17,616 nucleotides of DNA. It comes from Calditerrivibrio sp. Its GTDB lineage: Bacteria; Chrysiogenota; Deferribacteres; Deferribacterales; Calditerrivibrionaceae. Numbering within the stretch: the first letter of the stretch is position 1; every line of letters starts with the position of its first letter. The stretch lies in the NCBI GenBank assembly GCA_020217115.1, contig JAIWOA010000089.1:1-17616 (forward strand), in the 5' to 3' direction. This document shows, in pieces, positions 6,872 to 14,749 of the stretch. The position numbers and the translations under genes are program-made. The notes beneath the pieces are model-generated. The model was not told the origin of the DNA. It ran no database searches and worked only from the letters and a program-made list of their open reading frames with translations.

Positions 6872-7369
6872 ATGAAAGGTTTTATCAAATCAGTGGAAGC
6901 TATTCAGGAGTATATTGGGAAAGGGATTGGTCTTCTACACTATGCTCTGATTTTTGTTGTTTTATATGAAATAATAAGTCGTAAAGTATTTTCAAGCCCA
7001 ACTGTATGGGGATTTGATCTAAGTTATATGCTTTATGCTGTAATGTTTCTTGCAGGATTTGGTTATACACTAAAACATGGCTCACACGTGAGAATAGATA
7101 TAATATATGCATATCTCTCACCAAGGAAGAAAGCAATATTAGATTTAATAGGGTATACAATATTTTTTCTCCCATTTATGTTGATATGTTTAAAAGTATC
7201 CTTCGAATTTGGTATGCAGTCCTTTGAAATGAGAGAACAGAGTATGTCTGTATGGCAGGTTCCTATATACCCTTTTAAAATGTTCATGTTTATTGGATTT
7301 CTTTTACTATTTATTCAGGGGGTTGTAGAGATAATTAAATCAATTAATGTATTGAGGGGGGGTAAATAG
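6872..7369 (+). CDS. dctQ: TRAP transporter small permease, DctQ family
   Basis: A 165-residue inner-membrane protein with four predicted hydrophobic segments (about 22-38, 48-65, 89-109 and 133-156), the expected topology for DctQ. Visible features are the first-helix EIISRKVF segment, the second-helix region SYMLYAVMFLAGFGYTLKHGSHVRIDI, and a C-terminal membrane helix after YPFKMFMF. An AGGAG site precedes the ATG. It lies between the binding protein and the large permease, with dctM starting two bases after its stop. Confidence 0.88.
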   Translation: MKGFIKSVEAIQEYIGKGIGLLHYALIFVVLYEIISRKVFSSPTVWGFDLSYMLYAVMFLAGFGYTLKHGSHVRIDIIYAYLSPRKKAILDLIGYTIFFLPFMLICLKVSFEFGMQSFEMREQSMSVWQVPIYPFKMFMFIGFLLLFIQGVVEIIKSINVLRGGK

Positions 7370-7370
7370 T

Positions 7371-8699
7371 ATGTCTCCAGATTTTATTGCAGTAATGATG
7401 TTTGTACTTCTTCTTTTTGCAGTTTTCTTAGGACATCCTCTGGCAACAACCTTAGGTGGACTGGGTTTACTTTTTGGTTATATAGGTTATGGTGGAGATA
7501 TCAGTGGTATAAACTTTATCATAGCAAGCAAAACCTATGGTCTTATGGAAAATTATGTTTTGGTAGCCATCCCACTTTTCATCTTGATGGCTCAATTTTT
7601 AGATAAATCTGGAGTGGCAGATGAGCTTTTCGATGCTATGTATATTGTATTTGGCTCTGTAAGAGGTGGACTTGCATTGGCAACAACTGTTGTTGCAACA
7701 CTTTTTGCCGCCACAACAGGTATTGTTGGAGCATCAGTAGTATCAATGGGACTTCTTGCAGCACCCTCTATGGTTAAAAAAGGTTATGATAAAAAACTTG
7801 TAGCCGGGACAGTAATCGCTGGAGGAACACTTGGTATACTTATCCCACCTTCAATTATGCTTGTTGTAATGGGTGGACTGGTGGGGATCTCTGTTGGTAA
7901 GTTATTTCTTGCAGCTTTTATCCCCGGTTTTCTATTATCAGGTTTATATTTGATATATATTTTTGTCTATTCTTTAATAAAACCTGAAGTTGGACCACCT
8001 TTACCAAAAGAGGAAAGAATACACTCCCTTGGGTATAAAATTAAATTAACGGCCAAATCAATGCTACCAACACTATTTTTAATTTTTGCAGTTTTGGGAA
8101 CAATTGCTTTTGGTATTGCAACACCAACTGAAGCTGCAGGACTTGGATGTGTGGGTGCAATGATTCTGGCAATTGCAAATAAAAGATTTAATTTTAAATT
8201 GATGGTTGACGCAGGGGCAGCTACAATAAAAATAACATGTATGGTTATGTTAATCTTCGTAGGAGCTAACCTTTATACATCTGTGTTTATGGGATTAGGG
8301 GGTGGAGAAACCTTCACCAAAATAATCTTCTCAATCAGTGATAATAGATGGGTTATTCTTGCCGTCATAATGATGATACTCTTTGTACTTGGGATGTTTG
8401 TTGACTGGTTAGGGATACTCTTGCTTACTATGCCTATATTTTTGCCAATAGTGGATAAGCTTGGATTTGATCAGCTCTGGTTCACCATGCTTGTAGCAGT
8501 GAATTTGCAAATGTCGTTCTTAACCCCACCATTTGGATATTCACTATTTTACTATAGAGGTGTTGCACCAGCAGGAACAGATCTGAAAGATATATACAAA
8601 GGTATTATACCATTTGTAATTTTGCAGTTAATAGGTTTGATACTATGTGTTATTTTCCCATCAATAATAACTTACCTCCCAAACCTTATCATGGGGTAA
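7371..8699 (+). CDS. dctM: TRAP transporter large permease, DctM family
   Basis: A 442-residue polytopic membrane protein that carries out sodium-driven solute uptake with DctQ and DctP. Family features include an N-terminal LGHPLATTLGGLG-like segment, the FAATTGIVGASVVSMGLLAAP region, GGTLGILIPPSIMLVVMG, ATPTEAAGLGCVGA, FVDWLGILLLTMPIFLPI and LTPPFGYSLFYYRG. The many hydrophobic segments and the length fit a complete DctM. A GGGGGG ribosome-binding site lies at the end of dctQ. It is the last gene of the plus-strand catabolic operon and is followed by a strong intrinsic terminator. Confidence 0.93.
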   Translation: MSPDFIAVMMFVLLLFAVFLGHPLATTLGGLGLLFGYIGYGGDISGINFIIASKTYGLMENYVLVAIPLFILMAQFLDKSGVADELFDAMYIVFGSVRGGLALATTVVATLFAATTGIVGASVVSMGLLAAPSMVKKGYDKKLVAGTVIAGGTLGILIPPSIMLVVMGGLVGISVGKLFLAAFIPGFLLSGLYLIYIFVYSLIKPEVGPPLPKEERIHSLGYKIKLTAKSMLPTLFLIFAVLGTIAFGIATPTEAAGLGCVGAMILAIANKRFNFKLMVDAGAATIKITCMVMLIFVGANLYTSVFMGLGGGETFTKIIFSISDNRWVILAVIMMILFVLGMFVDWLGILLLTMPIFLPIVDKLGFDQLWFTMLVAVNLQMSFLTPPFGYSLFYYRGVAPAGTDLKDIYKGIIPFVILQLIGLILCVIFPSIITYLPNLIMG

Positions 8700-8704
8700 C
8701 CTCC

Positions 8705-8734
8705 AAAAGGCAGAGAGAAATCTCTGCCTTTTTT
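8705..8734 (+). terminator. Intrinsic terminator after dctM
   Basis: An 8-bp stem, GGCAGAGA (8709-8716) with TCTCTGCC (8721-8728), closes a GAAA tetraloop and is preceded by AAAA and followed by six T residues. It marks the end of the glcD-dctM operon and directly abuts the promoter of the next gene. Confidence 0.93.
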
Positions 8735-8735
8735 A

Positions 8736-8766
8736 TTGACTTTAAATACTTAATTCTCTAAATAAT
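8736..8766 (+). promoter_or_regulatory. Possible promoter of the sigma54 activator gene; leaderless start
   Basis: TTGACT (8736-8741) overlaps the end of the preceding terminator. A -10-like AATAAT (8761-8766) follows at 19 nt. Transcription would start at or within a base or two of the ATG at 8772, and there is no Shine-Dalgarno sequence before it. The longer spacer makes this weaker than the two other leaderless-type promoters in the window. Confidence 0.4.
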
Positions 8767-8771
8767 CTAAT

Positions 8772-10109
8772 ATGGAAGATATATCAAATATAGAGAAAGA
8801 TATCCTAAACCTTATACTTGATAATATTTATAATGGCGTATATCTGGCTGATGGTGAAGGTAGAACAATTTATGTAAATAAAACCTTTGAAGAGATGTCT
8901 GGAATACCATTAAGAGATCTAAAGGATAAAAAACTATACGATTTAGTATATAAATATAAATATTTTACAGGTTCAGCAACTCTTATAGTACTACAAACAA
9001 AAAAGCATGCCACCGCAACATACAGAACAATAACAAACAAAAATTTTTTAGTTAAGGGGAAACCAATATTTGATAACAATGGAAATATAAAATATGTAGT
9101 AAATACAATATGGGATCTAACCAATATAATATATAATGATTCTATAGATCTTGACACAGTCAAAAACTTTAAGCTACCTGCAAATAATCTCATCTCCTCA
9201 AATAAAAGGATGAATGATGTTATTGACATGGCAATAAAAATTGCTCCGACAGATTGTACAACTTTGATTATGGGAGAAACAGGCTCTGGCAAATCATTAT
9301 TAGCAGAAATAATTCATAATTTAAGCCCAAGAAAGAATTTTCCATTTATAAAGATAAATTGTGCTGCAATTCCTGAATCGCTTATAGAATCGGAACTCTT
9401 TGGATATGAATCTGGAGCATTCACAGGAGCCAGTATAAAAGGTAAAAAGGGGTTAATTGAAATGGCCAACAATGGTACATTATTTTTAGATGAGATTTCG
9501 GAGCTACCCTACCACCTTCAATCAAAAATTTTGTTCTTCCTGCAAGATAAGGAATTTATAAAGGTTGGTGGACAAAAACCAACAAAATCAAATGTCAGAA
9601 TAATATCAGCATCAAACAAGGATCTATACAAATTGACAAAGGAAGGGAAATTTAGAGATGATCTATTCTACAGGTTGAATGTTGTAACACTTCATATCCC
9701 ATCCCTAAAAGAGAGACACGAAGATATTCCACTTCTAACAAAACATTTTTTAGAAAAATTTAATATTAAATACAATTTTAACAAAACAATTTCAGAAGAG
9801 GTCATAGATCTATTCATCAAAAAAAATTGGGAGGGTAATATCAGGGAACTTGAGAATACAATAGAACGGATAGTACTTTTATCAAAAACAGAATATATAC
9901 AGCTTGAAGATATAAAAAGACTCAACATAGACAACATACTACACAACATAAAAAATACAGGTAAACTCCAAGATATATTGAATGATGTGGAAAGACAAAT
10001 TTTACAAACAGAAAAAATTTCTGGCAAGACGACAAGAGAAATAGCAAAAACCCTTGGAATAAGTCAATCAAAAGTAGTAAGACTACTTCAAAAACATAAC
10101 ATAATGTGA
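8772..10109 (+). CDS. Sigma54-dependent transcriptional activator (PAS, AAA+, HTH)
   Basis: A 445-residue enhancer-binding protein. An N-terminal PAS domain (about 10-125) probably senses a metabolite. The central AAA+ domain (about 140-370) has Walker A GETGSGKS (168-175), the sigma54-contacting GAFTGA loop (215-220), Walker B GTLFLDE (235-241) and the arginine-finger region FRDDLFYRLNV (295-304). A C-terminal Fis-type helix-turn-helix follows (TTREIAKTLGISQSKVVRLL, about 420-439). No phosphoreceiver domain is present. It lies directly upstream of a candidate -24/-12 promoter with inverted repeats and the ketone-body operon, so it most likely activates those genes. It could also act on the TRAP operon, but I see no sigma54 promoter there. 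Confidence 0.93.
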   Translation: MEDISNIEKDILNLILDNIYNGVYLADGEGRTIYVNKTFEEMSGIPLRDLKDKKLYDLVYKYKYFTGSATLIVLQTKKHATATYRTITNKNFLVKGKPIFDNNGNIKYVVNTIWDLTNIIYNDSIDLDTVKNFKLPANNLISSNKRMNDVIDMAIKIAPTDCTTLIMGETGSGKSLLAEIIHNLSPRKNFPFIKINCAAIPESLIESELFGYESGAFTGASIKGKKGLIEMANNGTLFLDEISELPYHLQSKILFFLQDKEFIKVGGQKPTKSNVRIISASNKDLYKLTKEGKFRDDLFYRLNVVTLHIPSLKERHEDIPLLTKHFLEKFNIKYNFNKTISEEVIDLFIKKNWEGNIRELENTIERIVLLSKTEYIQLEDIKRLNIDNILHNIKNTGKLQDILNDVERQILQTEKISGKTTREIAKTLGISQSKVVRLLQKHNIM

Positions 10110-10171
10110 TTCAAAAACAACTCGCTGATTCATAAATGCATTAAAGCTTGTGTAAGTTAGTTAACCCAAAT

Positions 10172-10221
10172 ATTACATTGATTCTAAAATAAATCAATTA
10201 ATTTTCATTTAGCAATGTAAT
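10172..10221. promoter_or_regulatory. Nested inverted repeats, candidate activator-binding site
   Basis: ATTACATTG (10172-10180) and CAATGTAAT (10213-10221) form a perfect 9-bp inverted repeat with starts 41 bp apart. A second repeat, ATTGATT (10177-10183) and AATCAAT (10192-10198), overlaps the left arm. They sit 73-122 bp upstream of the candidate -24 element, where enhancer sites of sigma54 activators usually lie. A third repeat, GGGATAA (10243-10249) with TTATCCC (10279-10285), lies nearer the promoter. Confidence 0.5.
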
Positions 10222-10293
10222 CGATAAAAAGGTTTAAAAAAAGGGATAAGAACCATTTATTGAGAGATTAAAAGAGAATTATCCCAAAAATTA

Positions 10294-10309
10294 TGGCATA
10301 GTTATTGTA
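10294..10309 (+). promoter_or_regulatory. Candidate sigma54 (-24/-12) promoter of the ketone-body operon
   Basis: TGGCAT (10294-10299), five bases, then TTGTA (10305-10309). The GG and GT dinucleotides have the 10-bp spacing required by sigma54; GT replaces the usual GC at -12. Transcription should begin near 10320, leaving a leader of about 38 nt before the thiolase ATG. The adjacent sigma54 activator gene supports the call. Confidence 0.65.
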
Positions 10310-10357
10310 TTGATATTTCAGAATAGGTATAACTAATTAAGTTAAGGAGAAAACAGT

Positions 10358-11536
10358 ATGAAAACAGTATATTTAGTAGATGGACTAAGAACACCATTTG
10401 GAAGTTTTGGTGGGGCTTTGTCAGATATTTCAGCTCCAGAATTGGCATCAGTTGTAATAAAAGAACTTCAAAAAAAATATCGACTTCCTGAAGATGCAGT
10501 AGATGAAGTAATTATGGGGCAAGTTATTCAGGGTGGTTCAAAACAAGCTCCAGCAAGAATTGCAATGAGGCTTGCAGGTTTATCCGATTCAACCCATGCT
10601 ATGACAATAAATAAGGTCTGTGGCAGCGGATTAAAATCTTTTATGCTTGGAACCCAATCAATAATGTTAGGGGATTCACATATAGTTTATGCAGGGGGAA
10701 TGGAAAATATGTCTATGGCACCCTATGCTCTTGATAAAGCAAGGTTTGGGTATAGAATGGGACAATCATCAATCTACGATCTGATGATATATGATGCCCT
10801 TCAAGATCCATACTCAGGAAAGCATATGGGAGAAATTACTGAAGAAAGTATCAAAAAGAATGGCCTTTCAAGAAAAGAACAGGATGATTATGCAATCAGA
10901 AGCTACACTCTTGCCCAGATGGCAATTGAAAAAAGGATATTAGATAGGGAAATTGTTGGAGTTGCTAAAAAGACAAAAAAAGGGGAAATTCTTGTTGATA
11001 AAGATGAAGAACCTTTTAAAGGTGATATAACAAAAATTGAGACTCTAAAACCTGCATTTATAAAAGATGGTACAATTACAGCAGGAAATGCATCAAAAAT
11101 CAATGATGGAGCTGCTGTAGGTCTTCTGGCAGATGATGAAGCTGTAAAAAAATACAACTTCAACCCCAAGATCAGGATCGTTGCTTACTCTACAAACAGT
11201 ATCCACCCTGACGATTTTGGTGAAGCGCCGATAGGAGCAATAGAAAAAGTTCTGGCTAAAGCAAAGCTTGACTTGAATCAGATAGATCTTTTTGAGATAA
11301 ATGAGGCATTCGCAGCAGTTCCATTGATGGCTATAAAAAAACTAAAAATTGACATCAATAAGGTTAATGTAAATGGTGGTGCAGTTGCCTTTGGACATCC
11401 AGTTGGTGCAAGTGGTGCCAGATTATTAATCACACTCTCAAGGGAACTTATTGCTAGAAATTTAAAATATGGGATTGCAACCCTTTGCATTGGTGGTGGT
11501 GAAGCTGTTGCCGTTTTAGCTGAAAAAATAAACTGA
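10358..11536 (+). CDS. Acetyl-CoA C-acetyltransferase (thiolase)
   Basis: A 392-residue cytosolic thiolase that cleaves acetoacetyl-CoA to two acetyl-CoA, or condenses them in reverse. The nucleophilic cysteine C88 lies in NKVCGSG (86-90), the NEAFA loop is at 315-319, the catalytic histidine H347 in GHPVGASGAR (346-355), and the second catalytic cysteine C377 in CIGGGEA. Length is typical of the AtoB/PhaA type. The RBS AAGGAG is well placed. It is the first gene of a three-gene operon with 3-oxoacid CoA-transferase and 3-hydroxybutyrate dehydrogenase, which points to 3-hydroxybutyrate or acetoacetate breakdown. No PHA synthase is present here, so polymer synthesis is less likely. Confidence 0.94.
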   Translation: MKTVYLVDGLRTPFGSFGGALSDISAPELASVVIKELQKKYRLPEDAVDEVIMGQVIQGGSKQAPARIAMRLAGLSDSTHAMTINKVCGSGLKSFMLGTQSIMLGDSHIVYAGGMENMSMAPYALDKARFGYRMGQSSIYDLMIYDALQDPYSGKHMGEITEESIKKNGLSRKEQDDYAIRSYTLAQMAIEKRILDREIVGVAKKTKKGEILVDKDEEPFKGDITKIETLKPAFIKDGTITAGNASKINDGAAVGLLADDEAVKKYNFNPKIRIVAYSTNSIHPDDFGEAPIGAIEKVLAKAKLDLNQIDLFEINEAFAAVPLMAIKKLKIDINKVNVNGGAVAFGHPVGASGARLLITLSRELIARNLKYGIATLCIGGGEAVAVLAEKIN

Positions 11537-11549
11537 GGATGGAGGAAAG

Positions 11550-12917
11550 ATGAAACCGATTTATAACAATGCCTATGATGCCATAAAAGATATTATAAAG
11601 GATGGGATGACGATAGCTGCAGGTGGTTTTGGACTTTGCGGAATCCCTGAAAAACTAATTCTGGCAATAAAAGAAAGTGGTGCAAAGAATCTTACTTTTG
11701 TCAGCAACAATGCTGGCGTTGATAACTTTGGACTTGGACCACTACTCCAAACCAAACAGATAAAAAAAATGATAGCTTCTTATGTGGGGGAAAATGCCAC
11801 TTTTGAAAAACAGTTTCTCTCTGGAGAACTTGAAGTAGAACTAAATCCACAGGGGACACTCGCAGAAAAGCTAAGAGCAGGTGGAGCTGGCATTCCAGCT
11901 TTTTATACAAGAACAGGCTTTGGAACTATGCTTTGTAAAAATAAAGAAACAAAAGTATTCAATGGTAAAGAATATGTAATGGAGGAAAGTATAGTAACAG
12001 ACCTTTCAATTGTAAAGGGGTGGAAGGCAGACAGGGCTGGTAATGTTATATTCAGATACACAGCCAATAATTTCAATGAAGCATGTGCAAAAGCTGGTAA
12101 AGTGTGCATTGTTGAAGTCGAGGAAATTGTGGAAATTGGAGATCTTGATCCAATGTCTATACATCTGCCTGGTATCTACGTGGATACAATAGTTTTGGGA
12201 ACAAATTATGAAAAACCTATCGAACAAAGAACTGTATCAGATGGAACAATTCAAGCAAAAGGTTTTAATGAACAGAAAGAATGGATGGCAAAGAGAATAG
12301 CCAAAGAATTTAAAGATGGTTTTTATGTAAATCTTGGTATAGGTATGCCAACCCTTGTCGCAAACTTCATACCAAAAGATATTGACATAACCCTTCATTC
12401 TGAAAATGGTCTTTTAGGTATAGGACCATTTCCAAAACCGGGTGAAGAGGATGCTGACCTGATAAATGCAGGCAAACAAACAATAACATATAAAAAAGGT
12501 GCAGCATTCTTCGATTCTTCTGAATCCTTTGCAATGGTGAGAGGTGGACATATCGATATATCTGTCTTAGGGGGAATGGAGGTAAATGAGTTTGGTGACC
12601 TTGCAAACTGGATGATTCCGGGCAAAATGGTTAAAGGTCCAGGTGGAGCAATGGATCTGGTAAATGGCGTAAAAAAACTTATTATAATGATGGAACATGT
12701 AGCAAAAGATGGAACACCAAAGATAGTAAAGGAATGTAACTACCCTATAACTGGAAAAAATGTTGTTTCAATGATAGTTACAGATAAAGCAGTATTTGAA
12801 GTTGACCCAAAATATGGGCTTACACTGATAGAGATCTCACCCTTCTCAAACCTTGAAGATGTAAAAAAATCAACGGGGTGTAGTTTCAAAGTATCACAAA
12901 ACCTTATTGGAGGATAA
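11550..12917 (+). CDS. 3-oxoacid CoA-transferase, fused A and B subunits
   Basis: A 455-residue protein carrying both halves of succinyl-CoA:3-oxoacid CoA-transferase. The A part (about 1-225) shows IAAGGFGLCGIPEKLI, SNNAGVDNFGLG, SYVGENATFE, and ELNPQGTLAEKLRAGGAGIP. The B part (about 243-455) shows NLGIGMPTL, the catalytic SENG (284-287, with nucleophilic Glu285), and DFANW-like DLANWMIPGKMVKGPGGAMDL. The subunits are joined by a linker at about 225-243. It activates acetoacetate using succinyl-CoA or another acyl-CoA. Most bacteria encode the halves as two genes (ScoA/ScoB, AtoD/AtoA), so the single chain resembles the animal SCOT layout. A GGAGG site precedes its ATG, 13 bases after thiolase. 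Confidence 0.94.
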   Translation: MKPIYNNAYDAIKDIIKDGMTIAAGGFGLCGIPEKLILAIKESGAKNLTFVSNNAGVDNFGLGPLLQTKQIKKMIASYVGENATFEKQFLSGELEVELNPQGTLAEKLRAGGAGIPAFYTRTGFGTMLCKNKETKVFNGKEYVMEESIVTDLSIVKGWKADRAGNVIFRYTANNFNEACAKAGKVCIVEVEEIVEIGDLDPMSIHLPGIYVDTIVLGTNYEKPIEQRTVSDGTIQAKGFNEQKEWMAKRIAKEFKDGFYVNLGIGMPTLVANFIPKDIDITLHSENGLLGIGPFPKPGEEDADLINAGKQTITYKKGAAFFDSSESFAMVRGGHIDISVLGGMEVNEFGDLANWMIPGKMVKGPGGAMDLVNGVKKLIIMMEHVAKDGTPKIVKECNYPITGKNVVSMIVTDKAVFEVDPKYGLTLIEISPFSNLEDVKKSTGCSFKVSQNLIGG

Positions 12918-12919
12918 TT

Positions 12920-13678
12920 ATGAAGGATAAAGTAGCTATTGTAACAGGAGCATCAAGCGGTATAGGTCTTGCAATTGCAGAAAAACTCACATCAGCTGGA
13001 GCCAGAGTTGTAATGGCAGATATTAACGATGAAAAAGGTGAAATCGAAGCCAAAAGAATAGGTGGATATTTTTTTAAAACAGATCTATCAAAGAGATCTG
13101 ATTGTAAAGCACTTGTAGATTATACAGCTCAGAAATTTAATAGTGTAGATATCCTTGTAAACAATGCAGGGATTCAACATGTTTCTCCTGTGGAAGATTT
13201 TCCTGAAGATAAATGGGACTTCATGATAAGCCTAATGCTTACTGCTCCATTTTTGCTTACCAAATATTCATGGAATTATATGAAAAATAAAAATTGGGGG
13301 AGGATTATCAATATAAATTCAGTACATGGTTTGAGGGCATCAGAATTTAAATCTGCATACATCTCTGCCAAACATGGTCTTTCAGGCTTAACTAAAACTA
13401 CAGCTCTGGAAGGTGGGAAGTATGGAATAACAGTAAATTCAATATGCCCTGCCTACGTAAGAACTCCCCTTGTGGATAACCAGATAGATGCTCAAGCTGC
13501 AACACATGGGATACCAAGGGAGAAAGTAATAGATGAAATAATGCTCAAAAAAGCTTTTGTAAAAAGGCTCATAGAACCATCTGAAATAGGTGACATGGTT
13601 ATGTTCCTCTGCTCTGACGGTGCCCAATGTATGACTGGAACAATGCTAACTATCGATTGCGGATGGACAGCATCATAA
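12920..13678 (+). CDS. D-3-hydroxybutyrate dehydrogenase (SDR family)
   Basis: A 252-residue short-chain dehydrogenase that oxidises 3-hydroxybutyrate to acetoacetate with NAD. The cofactor motif TGASSGIG is at 9-16, NNAG at 81-84, and the catalytic residues are Ser134, Tyr147 and Lys151. Gln86, His136, Lys144 and Gln188 are spaced as the four carboxylate-binding residues I recall from Pseudomonas 3-hydroxybutyrate dehydrogenase structures (94, 144, 152, 196), which supports this specific call over a generic SDR. It starts two bases after the CoA-transferase stop, with a GGAGG site inside that gene, and completes the route 3-hydroxybutyrate, acetoacetate, acetoacetyl-CoA, acetyl-CoA. Confidence 0.9.
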   Translation: MKDKVAIVTGASSGIGLAIAEKLTSAGARVVMADINDEKGEIEAKRIGGYFFKTDLSKRSDCKALVDYTAQKFNSVDILVNNAGIQHVSPVEDFPEDKWDFMISLMLTAPFLLTKYSWNYMKNKNWGRIININSVHGLRASEFKSAYISAKHGLSGLTKTTALEGGKYGITVNSICPAYVRTPLVDNQIDAQAATHGIPREKVIDEIMLKKAFVKRLIEPSEIGDMVMFLCSDGAQCMTGTMLTIDCGWTAS

Positions 13679-13681
13679 AAA

Positions 13682-13716
13682 TTTTATAGAGGGGGGAGTC
13701 GATCTCCCCTATAAAA
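13682..13716 (+). terminator. Hairpin after the ketone-body operon
   Basis: TTTTATAG (13682-13689) pairs with CTATAAAA (13709-13716), and an inner GGGAG pairs with CTCCC, around a TCGAT loop with a small bulge. It sits right after the dehydrogenase stop. On the plus strand it is followed by CAAAATTATTT and not by a clean T-run, so it may act as a processing barrier as well as a terminator. Confidence 0.6.
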
Positions 13717-13724
13717 CAAAATTA

Positions 13725-13753
13725 TTTACAAATATAAAAATTGAAAATATAAT
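13725..13753 (+). promoter_or_regulatory. Promoter of the AMMECR1 gene; predicted leaderless start
   Basis: TTTACA (13725-13730), a 17-nt spacer and a perfect TATAAT (13748-13753). The expected transcription start, seven bases after the -10 box, is position 13760, the A of the ATG. No Shine-Dalgarno sequence precedes the gene. The -35 and -10 hexamers and the spacing are identical to those of the promoter at 2592-2620. Confidence 0.75.
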
Positions 13754-13759
13754 ATAACT

Positions 13760-14356
13760 ATGGAAATTAACAACATTGAAAAAAAGATATTACTGTTTAT
13801 AGCAAGATCCTCCATTGAAAAAAGATTGCATCGTGATACCGAAACTGTTTCGAAAATATTAGAAATGTCAATATCAAAATTTAGCCCAAACAGTCAAGAA
13901 AAATATCCAATTCTTTATTCTAAATCAGGATGTTTTGTGACATTACACATACATAAAGAGCTACGAGGTTGTATCGGAACATTTAGAACTGACAGGGAGC
14001 TTTATATTAATGTTTGGGATATGGCTATCCAGGCTGCATTTCATGACCCCAGATTTCCACCTTTGACAAATGATGAATTTTCAATTTTAAATATAGAGAT
14101 ATCTGTACTATCCCCAATGGTAAAAATAGATAATCTTGACAATATTATCATTGGCAGAGATGGGCTATACGTTAAGAAGGGTTTCCACTCAGGGGTTTTA
14201 TTGCCACAGGTCGCTACAGAGTATGGATGGGATAAAGAGGAATTTTTATCCTACACCTGTAGAAAAGCTGGTCTGAAACCAGATATATGGAAATATGAGG
14301 CCATTGAGATTTATAAATTTAGCGCATCTGTCTTCTCTGAAGAAGATTTAAGTTGA
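13760..14356 (+). CDS. AMMECR1-domain protein
   Basis: A 198-residue soluble protein made of a single AMMECR1 domain. The family signature LRGCIGTF is at 68-75, followed by NVWDMAIQAAFHDPRFPPLT, ISVLSPM and a C-terminal GVLLPQVATEYGWDKEEFL segment. The family occurs in all three domains of life; its biochemical role is unknown, although RNA- or nucleotide-related and radical-SAM/MEMO-associated roles have been proposed. No MEMO or radical SAM partner gene is seen here. The gene has its own promoter and its 3' end overlaps the convergent IorB-like gene by nine bases. Confidence 0.92.
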   Translation: MEINNIEKKILLFIARSSIEKRLHRDTETVSKILEMSISKFSPNSQEKYPILYSKSGCFVTLHIHKELRGCIGTFRTDRELYINVWDMAIQAAFHDPRFPPLTNDEFSILNIEISVLSPMVKIDNLDNIIIGRDGLYVKKGFHSGVLLPQVATEYGWDKEEFLSYTCRKAGLKPDIWKYEAIEIYKFSASVFSEEDLS

Positions 14357-14749
14357 TCTAAAATTTTTTAATTCTGTGTCCATCTTTTTGTCAACAAGAT
14401 AACCTGTGACAAATGCCAGAGAGACATCCTCAATCTTTTTAAACAATAAACCAAGGATATACCAGTAATGTTTCCCATCCTTGTCAACATTTATCATAAG
14501 TTTTGAAGGTGAAAGCTCAGAAAATTTTTCCAACATAACATCATCAAAATCAACATAAATATCAATAAAACTATTTTTCTCACTCCCTTTCAAAATAATT
14601 TCATAACATGGAGGATCAAAGGGATTTTCAGGAAATTTGGAATTAAGCTTAATGGAATAATTGGCATCATCAAAACTTACAAGTAGAAGTTTTAAGATGA
14701 GGTCTAAAAGTGGCCTATGTAAACCGGTTAGAACAACTCTGTAATTCAT
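14348..14749 (-). CDS. Divergent IorB-like (2-oxoacid oxidoreductase gamma-domain) protein
   Basis: A 133-residue protein that I cannot assign with certainty. Its order of elements follows IorB, the small subunit of indolepyruvate:ferredoxin oxidoreductase: an N-terminal strand and turn (MNYRVVLTGLHRPLLDLI) where IorB has a VVIxGVGGQG loop, a helix, a strand after ANYSIKL, CYEIILKGSE where IorB has an SHVR-type strand, then IDIYVDFDDVMLEKFSEL and KLMINVD, matching the usual ADVLLAFE...EAL and vivn segments. The GGQG loop and the RGG segment are lost, and it is shorter than IorB (about 190). It begins immediately after the stop of the IorA-like gene, with no gap, which supports the pairing. 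Probably non-catalytic; function unknown. Confidence 0.5.
   Translation of the reverse strand: MNYRVVLTGLHRPLLDLILKLLLVSFDDANYSIKLNSKFPENPFDPPCYEIILKGSEKNSFIDIYVDFDDVMLEKFSELSPSKLMINVDKDGKHYWYILGLLFKKIEDVSLAFVTGYLVDKKMDTELKNFRST

Noticed and set aside
8870..9292. Minus-strand 140-codon frame within the sigma54 activator
   Set aside because: Shadow of the PAS and Walker A coding region; no motifs or initiation signals.
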